Assembly: GCA_954871525.1 (NCBI GenBank)
Contig: OX940865.1
Location: 11,670,606 to 11,734,605, forward strand
Source: Parietaria judaica
Taxonomy: Eukaryota > Streptophyta > Magnoliopsida > Rosales > Urticaceae
Direction: 5' to 3'
DNA: 64,000 bases
This document shows positions 1 through 12,072 of the stretch, piece after piece. The notes under the pieces were generated by a model. The model was not told where the DNA came from. It searched no databases and saw only the letters and a list, made by a program, of their open reading frames with translations. Position 1 is the stretch's first letter; every line of letters begins with the position of its first letter. Position numbers and translations under genes: made by a program.

Positions 1-3000
1 ACTAAAACCAATAAACGTTTTGTGCGCATAGTTAATCTATGTATATATATATATATTGATATAATTCAATAAATAAATAGTGCAATAATAATGACTTTTT
101 GTTTGCATAGTTAATACAATAGAAACAATTTATAAAGTAATTATACAAAATTATAAATACTAAAAAGAAAAATCTCAATAAGTTATCCACAACATTATTT
201 TAAAATAAGAAATCTCAATAACTTGTTCTATTGTCCACAATATGATTGGAAAAATTTAAAAATTCAAAAAAAAAAAAAAAAAACAAATGTGAAGATCTTT
301 ACCTTATACATAAACACTTGGTGTTTCATTCTTTTATATTCAGTAGATTTGCACCGTGGTTTATGGGATGGCAACTTCAAAGTATGTATATTAAGTGTAA
401 ACAGAAGAATCAGTTGTTTACAGTATGGAAACAAAACTATAGAATCAAAAGGTCGTAAATCAATAGTAATGAGTAATTGAAGTTGAAATATCTAATCTGT
501 TTTAGCATTATATTCTAATAAATAGTAGAAACATAAATGCAAGAATCACAAAGTAGTCAAAAAAATAAAAATAAAAAGAGCATGTTTCACATATTTCAAA
601 ATGAAATCAATTGAAAAAAGAAATATTGTGCAGTGAGTTTTTTTTTTTACAATTGCTTTAAAAACGAATAAAGTCTTTTATTGCGTTTACCACTTAAAAT
701 TTTATCATTATTCAATCCTCCGTTCCTTACATGTAAAGAAGATAATAATAAAATCATTATAATTTTCTCAAACAATGGTTGCAAAACTTTTTTTCTCTAA
801 GCAATTGAACCGTATATTCATAACTTTGATTGTCAAACTAAACAACCAATGAATATATATATAACTGAGTGTGAGACTAATCGAAGATACAAAATGGACA
901 AATATAATAAGATAACAATCCACTGAATTAATTAAATTACTTACATGGCTATATGCAGTATGACGATGGACCATTGTGTGAATTAGGCTCTTCAGCCGGA
1001 CCATCTGATAAGGCAAAGGAGATTGGAAGATGACCATGAACTGTATTGGAAATCATATTCTCATTTCATATTTTCATTTTAAAACACTTGTTAAAAAAAA
1101 TAAAAAAATATGACATGAGACATTTAATTACTTTAAATTTTTTTTGTCTCCGTTCTGTTCTTTTACATGAATTTCACAAATTTAATACCTTATATAAACA
1201 TTAGAAAGAAATACAGTACCATGATATGCGAGTAATCCACAACTTGTAACACATATAAACATTCAACTCCCTTCATTAAACACATCAAAATCGGCTCCCT
1301 CAAATAAAGAAAAAATGACTTAATTCTTTTTTAAGCATAGAAGTTTTGCACGTTGATCTTCGACCGCGCTGGCCAAGTTTAGCTCTGTGTGTGGTAGGGA
1401 TGTAAAACCAAACCATAGTTGGTGTGTGAAGACCCGACAAAGCTAAACACAATCACTTCCGCTTATCGGCCGAAACTCGCGTGACTACACACGCGCTACA
1501 AAAATGCGCAAGCTCGGCCATAGCAAGTTTGACCATTTTCGTAGCTATCTCTCACCTCTCGACCGCATATGTGATCCACTGCAAGAATCAATGTCCTTTT
1601 TCATAGCTAATAAAAGCGTCATCTACATTTTTGGACCTTGATTAGCCTATATATGAGAAACCAATACAATAATACTCGTCATGCGCGAATTTTGATAATC
1701 AAGAGAGATAAGTTTATGTGCTTCCAACAAAAATTATAACTAAGACTCGATGAAACCATAGCAATCCAAACAAATCAAAATAAATAAATAAAAAAACTCC
1801 AATCTGATTCATATCCTAATCACAAAATGTGAACCCAAGCAGTAGGAAGAAAAATAAATTATTAAAAGCTCAAATTTGGCTCAAACGAAGGCGCAAGAAA
1901 GATACACCTAAACCCTAAACCATGTTGAAAATACTAAATTAATACCAGATCATGTGAGCGTCTCTATTGGTATTTAGGTAAAAAGGACGGTTTATAAATC
2001 TTCAAAATAACGCAATAAACCATAATAGACATTCAACATGGTTTGTATTCAAAAAATTCTTGGAGGAATAATACAACAAATTAGAACAAAAGATGTAGAG
2101 TGGCATGCTGAATAGGAAGAGAAACTACCAACCAATCAACCAAACATTACGACCACTAAATGGTTAAACCACAAATTCACCAAAGAGATACCAAAGATGG
2201 TTGGACATAGTCGAGGTTGCGAAATATTCATTGAAGGGGGAGTTCATAGCCGACAAAAGAAAAAGTTAGCTGACAAACGGGAAGAGCCGAGGATGCTCGA
2301 TGAAGAAGATGCTGCCATACTGAACAGAGAAATAAAATGTAGCTAAACAAACATAAACCGTCAAACCAAATTAAAGGAAAATGCCTACTAAAATAGTATT
2401 TATGAATCATAAGCAACTTACAACACAACGAAGCCTAACAAAAGCACCATTTGAAATATTCTAGCAACCAAGGCAAGCCAAAGGTAACACCAATTGAAAA
2501 CTGCAAGCAACTAAAGAAAAACAGAACTATCCACTGCAGTAAACTAAAAAGTAATTAGTCAAATAAAAGGCTCAAAATTCTTTAAAGATACTGGAAAAAC
2601 TGATTTTTTTTTTATCAATGACCAATAACAAAAAAGGCATACAATGTCAAATATGCTCGTATTATATCATCAAAGTGATCAAACTAATGATAATGTGTAT
2701 TATATCATCAAAGTCATCAAAATAATGATAGTGTCTACTTCAACGTTGACCAAAGTTAAACATGATATATCTTTAAATAAGCAAAAAAACGTTATATCTT
2801 TATCCAAAACTCATATGTTTTAAGATAGTGTAAGTTAGATCAATATAACACAAACAGGGCAGAGAAAACTATACATATTGAAACTGCAGGGCAGGGAGAA
2901 GTGAAGCGAAGGAATGATTACAACACGTAAATAACCGGTATATAACAAAATTAGTTTGAATACATTTTGATTTTCTATTTTACTTATTGGGTAAGGAAAA

Positions 3001-3540
3001 AGATAGTTTTAAAGGAAGAGAGAATAATGAATTGCTCAAGATAAATAGAGATGATACTTTCTTAATCTTCTCATTGGTGAGTTTTATGGATATGAAGGCT
3101 CCACACCACAGTCATCATCGGCATTAATTTTTCACATTTATTCAAGAACTTGAAGGAAAAAGTAACAAATTGTTTAAATGGTTAAAAAGGCATAAAAGCA
3201 AAAGCAAAACGACCACTAAATTAAAATCAGGGAACTACCTGTAGAATCATCTCAGAGTGTAGGCAAGTAATAGTTTGTTGTAGAGAATGTTATTGACATC
3301 GTCAAATAAATTCGCCGTCACTGTATTTAAGAGTTAAGAATATTAAAAGTCATATGTTCCTTCCTAGTGAAAATATGTGTAGGTTGATGGATTCTCTTTA
3401 GGAAAAACTGATAAAAGAACCTAAACATTTACTCAATAAACCCTTATAATTTTCTTTTAACAATCATATATCTATCAATAAATACCAGAGATGAATACCA
3501 GAGAGACCGAAACGGTCGGCGTAACCCTAGGGAAGAGGGA
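1..3540. other. AT-rich intergenic, no gene seen
   Basis: I find no coding exon, RNA gene or bounded mobile element here. Open frames are short, AT-rich and lack recognisable motifs. A slightly GC-richer patch near 1360-1560 has no sustained frame. A poly-A run near 266-283 and short TA tracts are the only low-complexity landmarks. Confidence 0.6.
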
Positions 3541-3544
3541 CCGA

Positions 3545-3829
3545 CTATGATCTGATCAAAGAGTGTGGACTGGTCGAAATTGACAAAATCGGCGTCCCAA
3601 CTCTTCAGGTCACCGGTGGCGGCGACGAAGCGGTCTTCAGGGCTCGGCGTGGCGGCGGAGGAGGCGGGCTTGGACGGTGCGGCACCAACGTGGTTCTTTG
3701 AGAGAATCTTGCTGGTGATTTTGGGGAGAATATTTTATTGGTGGTGACCATTGTTGGCGCAGTCGTCATCGATCGTCGGAGACTCCGAGACAACTCCACG
3801 GCCACCGCCTCCTCTTTACCCGAAGACAT
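3545..3829 (-). pseudogene. SKP1-like pseudogene (SCF ubiquitin ligase adaptor relic)
   Basis: SKP1 proteins link cullin-1 to F-box proteins in SCF ubiquitin ligases. Read on the minus strand, the block starts with ATG at 3829 and gives MSSGKEEAVAVE. The usual beta-strand segment between the start and EEAVAVE is missing. A frame change near 3785 leads to DDDCANN. A second change near 3725 leads to KITSKILSK, followed by a linker and DLKSWDADFVNFDQSTLFD at about 3550-3610. These pieces appear in the SKP1 order, and the last is the hallmark segment of plant SKP1/ASK proteins. The C-terminal F-box-binding helices are absent, and similarity stops near 3545. At least two frameshifts and two deletions make a working protein unlikely. 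No introns are seen, so it may be a retrocopy, but no poly-A or target duplication was found. Confidence 0.75.
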
Positions 3830-4260
3830 CTCGGTCCGATGAGATAAGAGAGATAGAGTAAATGAGCGAGAGATGGAGAGATGCTTCTTAATACTTTAAC
3901 CGAATGGAAGTTATTCTGGTCGTGAGGAGATGCCTCTCTTCGGAGGAAGAGAGATTTTTGAAAAGACACAACGAGCGAGAGCGAAGCATGCATCTGTTTT
4001 TTTCACAATTAACAATAATTAAAAAAAAGGAGAAAAAAGAATGAGGTCAAAATACGGTGTTTAACCTTGAGATTATTTTGCTTTTATATATATATAGATT
4101 ATACTAAAATATTAACCAACGCCCGTTAAAAAAAAAGCATTAGAATGAAAAATGCGTTGGCTCATAATTGTCAACTTTGGATACTTCAACACTAATTTTT
4201 ATTTTAAACCCATGTTACCTCAATTGGTCAAAGTTCAAAATAATCTTGTCGTAATTATTC
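3830..4260. other. Intergenic, no gene seen
   Basis: Purine-rich sequence between the SKP1-like relic and the LINE 3' end. No coding frame or repeat boundary was recognised. A short TA tract lies at about 4087-4097. Confidence 0.5.
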
Positions 4261-5320
4261 CAAAAAAAAAAATACATATATTTTTTTTTGAAAAAAGGAA
4301 GGGCCTCATTAAAACCTCTCCGAGCCCCCCGAACGGGTGCGACTCGGGCGAGGAAAGAGCGCCCAAAGACTATCATTCAAATTCATTAGAGAAAGCTTCC
4401 CGGACAGAGGCTGGAGAATCCTCAAAAGAGCAAAACCCAAAACGAACACTATTACAAGCCCAACTACATAAGTGATGAGAGACAAAATTAGTGTTCCGAG
4501 GGATCCCATGAAATTGAACAAAAGAAAAAAACTTATAAAGAGATATAATGTTTTCGAATAAGGGGGTCAAAGCCCAGTTTGGACAATCTGAGCCGGTCGC
4601 CAAATTATCGAGAATGACTTTGTTGTCCCCCTCAATAATGATGTCTTTCAAGTTTCTGAACTTTGCAAGAAGGAGCGCCACATGAATGGCGAGGAGCTCC
4701 ACTTCAATTGCCGAGGAGACCGCAACTTGACTACGCCACATCCACCTGACGATACCCATATAATCACGGGCAACCACTCCAACAGCCGCTTTGTTTTTAT
4801 GGAAAGCACCATCGACATTAATCTTGATAACGCCTGACGGAGGGCGTGTCCAGACAGTTGGAGTTGTAGACTGAAGAGAAAGAAGTCTATGAGTATCTAT
4901 GGTTGCACGGAGCATCTGATGCTCGGAGATGCGAGCCATTAAAGCTAACATTAGCCTATCATCAAGATGATCAAGGCCACGAAAAATCTTGCCGTTCCTC
5001 CATTTCCAGATAGCCTCTAAAATAATCCATGCACGGGTAGCAAAATCATCATCTCCAAGACCCGTGTTGTTTAGCTCAGTATTGGATACCAAGATCTTAC
5101 TGAGAAGGGAGAAACCATTCGTGTCTCCATCAGTTTCCCATCTACGCCCGAAGGCTCCAACAAACCAAAATCTCGCAGCTATATCACAGTGAAAAAAGAG
5201 ATGGGCCAAAGATTCCGGAGCCATGCCGCAACAACGACAACTATCAGCCCCTTCTGTCTTGAATTGTTCAACTCTTGTAGCCACGGGGAAGCAATCAGCT
5301 CCCAAACGCGAGAGCAAAAA
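4260..5320 (-). mobile_element. 5'-truncated non-LTR retrotransposon (LINE) 3' end with zf-RVT and RNase H domains
   Basis: A single open frame of 314 codons (about 4373-5317) runs on the minus strand. Residues 20-60 carry the cysteine/histidine pattern of the reverse-transcriptase zinc-binding region (CRCCG, then HLFFHC). Residues 160-290 are an RNase H fold of the plant LINE type. Its acidic residues appear as INVDGAF (Asp), AIEVELLAIH (Glu) and IEGDNKV (Asp). The region after the stop ends in an AT-rich A/T run near 4260-4295, as expected for a LINE tail. The reverse transcriptase and endonuclease domains are missing, so the copy is 5'-truncated at about 5320, typical of target-primed insertion. 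I could not define a target duplication. The frame is intact but a fragment like this cannot transpose by itself. Confidence 0.85.
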
Positions 5321-6267
5321 TTTTCATTTCTCATGAATTTTAAGTTTCCATAATACATACTTGTGCAAGTATAAACCCTTATTATTTGTTTATTTTTTAT
5401 TCGATTTTATATTAATTTCAAGCGCCTTTTTGTGGGCAACCTTTCCGACAATTCACAGAACTTATATTAGGAATTATTGCGTTAAAAGTATTAAAATATG
5501 TTCAAAATAGCGTATTCTCAATAGTTTAATTGCATTGAATGACTAAAAAATTGTAAAATTTACAATAGGAATAACTTACATTGGGCTGGGCCTGCCTTTT
5601 TGGGCTTAATTCATAACAATTTTTTTATTAGGATTTCACGTTTTAGTGTTCGAAAAATAAGCGTAACAATACCGATCTTATTTTATAGAATACCACAAAA
5701 TCAGTAGAGATATCGATAGATTTTTCATAAAAATAATATATATATATATAATATAATATATTAGTATATTACTCATACTCAAGAACACATTTTTTTACTT
5801 TAAGATTTGGAGAAATTTTAAAAGACTATATAAAGATTGTTACGAAAAAGTTAAAATAATAATAAAAAAATAATTTTTTATTTGAATCCAATTTGATAGC
5901 TAATAAATAAATAAATAATAATCCGATTTTTGCTAGTGGAAAATAAGGTTTTAGGTTGATGGTATAAGGGAGTGGGTTTTTATTTTTTTATTTTTTTAAT
6001 AGTGTCAGTATTGGTTAAGATTATACGTACTCGTAGTACAAGATATATTTTCACAGTAAGAATAAACAATATTATTGACCGCATGTATTATTAGCCGAGA
6101 TTACATATATACATAATTTTTTGTGTCTCAGAGAATTTAATTCAAAAACTTCTTGAAAGGTGTTATAATAGATTTATCACTAGACAAAGAAAGTGTGGTT
6201 GTTATAGGAGAGGTTTTTAAACCTTGCGAGTTTCATACCAAGTGAAATCATAAAAAAGATTTTAAGA
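5321..6267. other. AT-rich intergenic, no gene seen
   Basis: No coding frame, repeat boundary or RNA gene recognised between the LINE remnant and the Pack-MULE target duplication. Confidence 0.55.
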
Positions 6268-6492
6268 AAAAAAGAAGGGTAAATTGCGGTAAAAGTGGCC
6301 AACATCTTGCCTTTTGGCCAATTATATCGTCAATGTCTAAAAATTGCGGTAATAGTACCCAATGTACACTAATCACGCGCGATTATAAAAACCATCCAAC
6401 TAATATTAACACCGTTAGTCAACCCACAAAATCTCGCTTTGTCACCCTCACTCTCAACATTCCCGCACCTGCAATCATGCACAGGCTCGAGA

Positions 6493-6725
6493 GAGCCCCT
6501 CCTTCTCCTCCTCCCTCCTCGACAAAATCTACCGCTCCATCGACGAAGGCGAGAAGAAGGGCACCGACGATCTCAGCTTCTTCAGGGAAACAATGGCCAA
6601 GAAACAGCACCGCCGGGACGAGGACGAGAGCCTCTCGAGCTTCCGCAGAGCCTGCTTGATCGAGAAATGGATGGAGAAGAAGGCCGTGGAGAAGGGCTTG
6701 ATTATCTCTCCCATGTCTGAATCCG
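6493..6725 (+). pseudogene. Captured BIG GRAIN1-like gene fragment
   Basis: In one plus-strand frame the captured block reads SPSFSSSLLDKIYRSIDEG, then FFRETMAKKQ, then FRRACLIEKWMEKK. The first and last are the conserved blocks of plant BIG GRAIN1 (BG1)-like proteins, regulators linked to auxin response and organ size. The frame has no stop for about 78 codons and then runs into the adjoining ABHD17-like piece, stopping at about 6765. There is no native start codon and the rest of the protein is absent, so this is a fragment. The family call is from memory of the motifs. Confidence 0.65.
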
Positions 6726-6736
6726 AAGGACGTACC

Positions 6737-7169
6737 TTCCATGTCGATTGTCCGTACCCAGAGTAATCGTAACTGCAAAAAAAAAAAAAAAAAAAATCCA
6801 TTTCGACAAACGCCAAACAGATACGCAACTGGTTCGAATCGCGAGAGGCCGGGGAATTACGCGAGCAAGTTGACGCGGAGGTGAGCGCTGAGCTCGGCGA
6901 AGAGGTCGAGCATCTGGCCGAGATCCGCGGCGTTGCCGTGCGAGTAGAGGAGCGTGAGCGCCGCGGCGGGGTTCCTCACGAACACGGCGACGACGTCTTT
7001 GCCTCTCTTCGTCGGGAGCCGCAGGACGTCGAAGTTGTCCCTCGCCGCCACTCCGGTCATGGACACGGCCGCGGGCCTTCCCGCCGGCGCCGTTCTCCAG
7101 GCCGTACGACGGCGGGCTCGGCGGGAAGAAGGCGAACTTGGCCGGCATGGATGACGTCACCGCGCCCAT
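6737..7169 (-). pseudogene. Captured ABHD17-like alpha/beta hydrolase fragment (exons 1-2 with intron)
   Basis: ABHD17-type proteins are serine hydrolases; animal members depalmitoylate membrane proteins. The minus strand starts with ATG at 7169, giving [20 protein letters not shown]. After a 1-nt frame change near 7075 it continues [20 protein letters not shown] and then [12 protein letters not shown], the oxyanion-hole region of the family. Exon 1 ends at 6861 with a GT donor. A T-rich acceptor ends at 6773, and exon 2 gives YDYSGYGQST, ending at about 6737 before another GT. The nucleophile Ser and later residues are absent. Some 5' UTR (AAACCCTAG at about 7190-7200) was also captured. It is a broken fragment inside the Pack-MULE. 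Confidence 0.85.
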
Positions 7170-7459
7170 CCTCCGATCATCCGCGGCCGAGCTAGGGTTT
7201 GGGGAGCGTCTCCGTCGACGGAGGAGATTCCGGCGAGAGCACGTGCGAAGCGAGGGAGTGAAGGAGGAGGGAATGATTGGGTGAGGACGATGGTATGATA
7301 CGACAATAAGTACATTGGTAATATTAGTTAGATGGTTTTTATAATCGCGCGTGATTAGTGTACATTGAATACTATTGTCGTAGTTTTTAGACATTGGTGA
7401 TATAATTGGCCAAAAGGCAAGATGTTGGCCACTTTTGCCGCAATTTACCCAAAAAAGAA

Positions 7460-8988
7460 AAAGATTGTGACGTTTGAATTGACTAGAAAGAGAAAAGAAT
7501 TAATAATTCACTTTCCCACTTCAAAGTGTACTGTACACTGTGAATTTCACAGAAGAAAATGGATCACACTTCATATTTCATAAATCATATACATAAGGAC
7601 ATATATTTGAAGATTCATGCTGTCCCCTACGACTCTATCCCCGTGTTTCATCTGATTATGACGCCCAGAAACTCTTAACTCTTATGTCTCTGCCTTTGAA
7701 ATATGGTTATCATTATCATTGTGCATTAATAATGTAGGTGATAAATTCCAAACGGTTATAATAACTTAGATTTTAATTTTATAAAAATGATTTAATTAAT
7801 TTGCTCGTCTTTGACATTTGTTAGTTAGAGCAAAACATACAACAAATGATGGTAAGATATATCGATAAAAAATCACAGAGATCTTAGAGAGATCAATCGA
7901 AATATATGTCTAAAATATATGTATGATTACATGATTAATTCTTAACATAATTAATGTGATATATCATATGCATTTATCATAAATATAAAAATAATATAAT
8001 ATTGATAAATTAATAAAATAGAGATTATATAAATTTACTATCTTATCCAAATTATTCATTTATCGAGTATTACTATATTAGTTTTGTTGGTCTTAAACGG
8101 AGATCGACATATTACATAAGTTCATATCTTCTTCACGATACATAATAAATATTGGCTTGAAGTCATTTTGGAAGAAACTTTAGTTGTAAGAAAATGAGTT
8201 GAATACGAGTGATCATTCGAAATGAGGTCAAAATTTACGGTTAGATCTTGGTCAAAGAAACCTGTCGGTGTAGATTGATTCGTCTTACTCTAATAAGGTG
8301 ATAATGGATATAAGATACAATTTGATCGAAGCAATGAAATATTTATTTGAATTTATAATTAGTTTTTAAGTTAGCGATTTTTAATGTAGTGATGTTTAAT
8401 ATTATATTAATATTAGTTGATTAATTATTAAAAATAAAAAATCTTTGATTTTGTAATAAAATTAAAGAGAATATTGTATTCAATGCGAAATTTTGTCATA
8501 GTTGGAGATGAAAAAAAAAAAAAAAGAGAGAGACTAAAACTACAATAAAATTGTGTGATGTTTACACCAAATATAGATGCTCTTAAGGGTTGAGATCCGG
8601 TAATAGTAGGAGAGAAAAAACATTCTATTAAATGTGAATATTATACTAGTTATATTTTCTTGAAAATACTTTTGTATCGTTTTCTATAATGTGCTTACAA
8701 TACAAAAGTTAGAACCACATTTCTAAACTCATTTTTTAAGTTTAATAACCTACCATGTTTTCATCACCCATTTTCTACACTATTCAAAACAAAAAATTGA
8801 AAACATGTGTCACATTTATATAGGAGATTATAATCAATTACACAATGTAGATTAAGCTAATCAGTCTTTTTCTGATTCATTTAATGTTGATCGAACTTAT
8901 CAGCCTTTTCTGAAGATATATTCCCAAAGACTCACAAGATTTAAAAGCGAACGATTTTTGTCCAAATAATTAGCATTTCTTACTATAA

Positions 8989-9050
<62 letters not shown>

Positions 9051-10978
9051 CTAACCACTGAAGTTTTGTCTGCTTCAAGAAAACAAATACAACGGACCAT
9101 CTAATAATTGTGGAGTGCTTATAGATCTGCATTCAAATTCTTATTATATTTGGAATTCCAGTACTGGACCCACACTTCTTTCTTTCTTTTTACCGGAACT
9201 GGAATTTTAGTTTTTACGGTTCGGTTAAAAGAGCTCTCGTAATCTTACTTATCCATTGGGAACTAAATATAATTGATCGTATAATTTTATCTATAAAAAA
9301 AAAAAAAACTGTCTTGAAGACGAAGTTATATAAATGAAGTTTTGCACTAATCAACAAAAAAAAGAAGAAAAGAAATGGAGCCGGATAACCTCGGAATTCA
9401 AAGTTCCGAATTATCATATTGACGGGATTACTTGAGACATAAAAGTATCTCACAAGTAGATATATAATCCAGTAAAATTAAGTGTCTTCTCATTGGGTAT
9501 CTAAATTATGTGTACTTAATTTATGAAAATTCATATATATTTAAGGAAATGGCATATTTATTATATTTAAGGAAAGAATCAAATAGATCCTTTGAAAATG
9601 AATCAATCGAGAGAGAACCCTTCCTATTAATTTCTTTCACGAGAAGTGAGTCTCTTTGAACTTCCGTCTACGAATTATTTAATAGCAAACTTTCGTACCG
9701 AGTTTTCGAGCACAAAATCAGAGATTATAGCCCCTTGGCCAGGTACTTTCCATGTTATTTCTGAAGTTCCATGACATTCCGTTAACGCATTCCGCAGAAT
9801 GCTACGAGGCCTTGACGAGCAAATTAAAACTATGTTTCTTTAACATAAGAAGGCTAAAGTTCTGCATCTCCCTAACTAGATTTGGTGATCCGACGAATCC
9901 ATTTTTTTCTCCGCTGATTGCCGGAAATCGATCCAGGAAAGGGCATGCCACCATTTGAGACACCAATCTCTCTTTTTGCTGAAAACTGAAAAGGGTTACA
10001 CTCTTTTGCCAAGATGCCAGCTGAATCGGGTAATTTATTTTTAGTGGGAGTTGGAAATGGAATCCCTTGGTGCTATAAAATTAAAATGACATGAAAGATG
10101 TGACACTAAGCATAAGCATGCATAAAAAATAATTAAAAAAAAAAAAGATTCTAAATTCTTCAAAATCAATGACATGATGCAAAATGGGGTGTTTTGTATA
10201 GTTGACAAGACATTGAGCAGTGCAGAGATTGGCAGCTTTAGGAAGTGTGCAAGTGCTTGGCTTGCCCATGAAATGAAATAAAGCAAAATAATCTTAACTT
10301 GGTGGAGTTTGACTTTCTACTTGGCAAACCATATTGTCAACTGAAAAAATATTCATTGTTTTCTGATGAGGATAACACAAATAGTTTATTAAGAAGGAAA
10401 CTAAGTTAGATTAATTAGTACTAGAGAAAATTGATTGTGTAGTAGGAAAAAAAGGACCCGAGCATACCGATTTGAAACTTATAAGTTCACAAAATCGATA
10501 AACGATTGTGTTGATCAGATTTTATAGTTTATGATCCATAGTTAACGAGTTCGACGCAAAATAATAGTAATTATAAATAAATTTAATTTAAATACACGGG
10601 ATTCGGAGGTTTGTACATTGACTGATTTAAGAAAAGGGTTTGGATAAAATCGGAATCGAGATGATGGGTTTCTTGTAATACCGACGGTTTTACGTGAGGC
10701 ACGCTAAATGAAAATGCTGAAGGAGGGAATGTAAAAGCATTTTGATACTTTTGCCGAAAATAATGATAGTAAATTATAAAGCTGAGACGTACGGTGTTAG
10801 AGAAATTGGCCTTGTGGTGGACAAAGAGTAATAAACTGTAGGTAAGGAAAAAGATACACTCAGATTACTGCACACTGGTTCAAGATAATTACTTTTTTCC
10901 AGAAAAAATAAAATTTACCACAAATATATTCAGCATTTCAACTCATGGGGTTAAATCATATTTCATATTTGGGTCAAT
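7460..10978. other. AT-rich intergenic, no gene seen
   Basis: No convincing exon or RNA gene. It contains a pure (TA)n tract at about 8992-9049. A short minus-strand frame near 10150-10270 is cysteine-containing (KAANLCTAQCL), but it lacks a family match, a signal peptide and supporting splice sites, so I do not call it. Confidence 0.5.
8992..9049. repeat. (TA)n microsatellite
   Basis: An uninterrupted TA dinucleotide run of about 58 bp. Similar shorter tracts recur through the window. Confidence 0.95.
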
Positions 10979-10986
10979 ATTTTTTG

Positions 10987-11455
10987 GGGTTAGTGATGGC
11001 AAAAATACCCAAAATTTGGTTAAAGAACCTCTCGGGTACCTAAAGTTTAAAAATGCTGGTAAAAATACTCAAAGTCATATTTGGAGAATTGACCACTCCA
11101 ATCTCGTAACACCGTTAATTTACATGTTAACTCTGACCACGCAGACAAACGTGGGTTGCCGACAGAACAATTTTTTCCACGTTGACAAGCCCACATCAGC
11201 CTCGTCTACGAGAAAACAACGAATTAAACCCCTAAGTAATACTATTTAATACAACTAATTGAACCTCTAATGATTACACTTAACGAAACAGATTTTTCCA
11301 CGTGGCCAGAGTTATTGGGTAAGTTAATGGCGTTACAAGAATGAAGTGGTCAACTCCCCAAATGTGACTTTGGGTATTTTTGCCACCACTTTTAAACTTT
11401 GAGTATCCGAGGAATTCTTTGACCAAACTTTGGATATTTTTACCGTCATTAACCC
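10987..11455. mobile_element. Mutator-type MITE, about 469 bp
   Basis: Terminal inverted repeats of about 130 bp begin GGGTTAGTGATGG on the left. Reverse-complemented, the right end begins GGGTTAATGACGG. The subterminal order of motifs (AAAAATACCCAAA, a GACCA block, CCACGT) matches on the two arms. The flanks show an imperfect direct repeat, ATTTTTTG at 10979-10986 and ATTTTGTG at 11456-11463 (7 of 8). No coding capacity. The ends resemble those of the elements at 6277, 20566 and 52965. Confidence 0.75.
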
Positions 11456-11463
11456 ATTTTGTG

Positions 11464-12072
11464 TATATAAAAAGCGGTAATAACTTGTATATATAAAACG
11501 GTAGTAAACAGCTATACTAAATAACTTATAATATAGTTCGAGTGTAAAATTTTTGTAGTAAAATGTGGTTTTTAGACAGAGAAAGTGAGAAAAATTATTT
11601 ATTTATTTATAAAAAAAAAGTAATAAAATATATATAACGGTTGTAAACAACTATACTAAATAACTTAATATTAGAGTGTAAAACTTTTATACTAGAATGT
11701 TCCTTCAAAGTTATATAAACATTTTTCTAAAAACTAGAAACATATTCTCAAAATTTAAAACTAGACTTTCATCAGTAGTACCCAATTTCTGGCATAAGTA
11801 TCAAAACGTTATGTGACACGTGTAAGGCTATGATGAAGCCACTTGTAAGGATTTAATGCTCCCTCTCAAGCATTTGTACCATAAGTACCCCAAAGTCAAC
11901 AAAAGTTAGCGGCATATCCTGAAACTTTAAGTCACTGCAAAAGTAATATATTGAGTAAAAATATTTATCCTCTAGTTTTGAGTAATTTTATAAAAAAAGA
12001 AAGGGTTTACAACAGAAATTAAATCCTTTTTTAATCGCTAAAGAAAATATTAAGATATTGTTGGCTCAGTGA
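11464..12072. other. Intergenic and 3' flank of the reductase gene
   Basis: AT-rich sequence with no recognised gene. The part nearest 12072 is the 3' UTR and terminator region of the minus-strand oxidoreductase gene. A clear polyadenylation signal could not be singled out. Confidence 0.5.

Larger units (their letters stand above)
6277..7450. mobile_element. Pack-MULE (non-autonomous Mutator-like element) with two captured gene fragments
   Basis: The element is 1,174 bp. The left end starts GGGTAAATTGCGG and the right end, reverse-complemented, starts the same way. The terminal inverted repeats run about 150 bp at high identity (6277 to about 6420, and about 7300 to 7450). It is flanked by a perfect 9-bp direct repeat, AAAAAAGAA, at 6268-6276 and 7451-7459. 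A 9-bp duplication and long TIRs are the Mutator signature. No transposase is present. The interior is much GC-richer than the flanks and consists of pieces of two unrelated host genes in opposite orientations (BIG GRAIN1-like, plus strand; ABHD17-like, minus strand). One piece retains an intron, so capture was from genomic DNA, not mRNA. Confidence 0.9.

Noticed and set aside
768..1037. 89-codon minus-strand open frame
   Set aside because: AT-driven composition, no motif, no splice or promoter context.
4989..5192. 67-codon plus-strand frame
   Set aside because: Antisense to the LINE zinc-binding/RNase H frame.
6702..7394. 230-codon minus-strand open frame across the Pack-MULE
   Set aside because: It is the TIR plus partly frame-shifted ABHD17 sequence. 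Only its middle matches the native protein, so I list the captured fragment instead.
10081..10269. Short cysteine-containing minus-strand frame, possible secreted peptide
   Set aside because: No signal peptide, cysteine spacing of a known family or conserved context.
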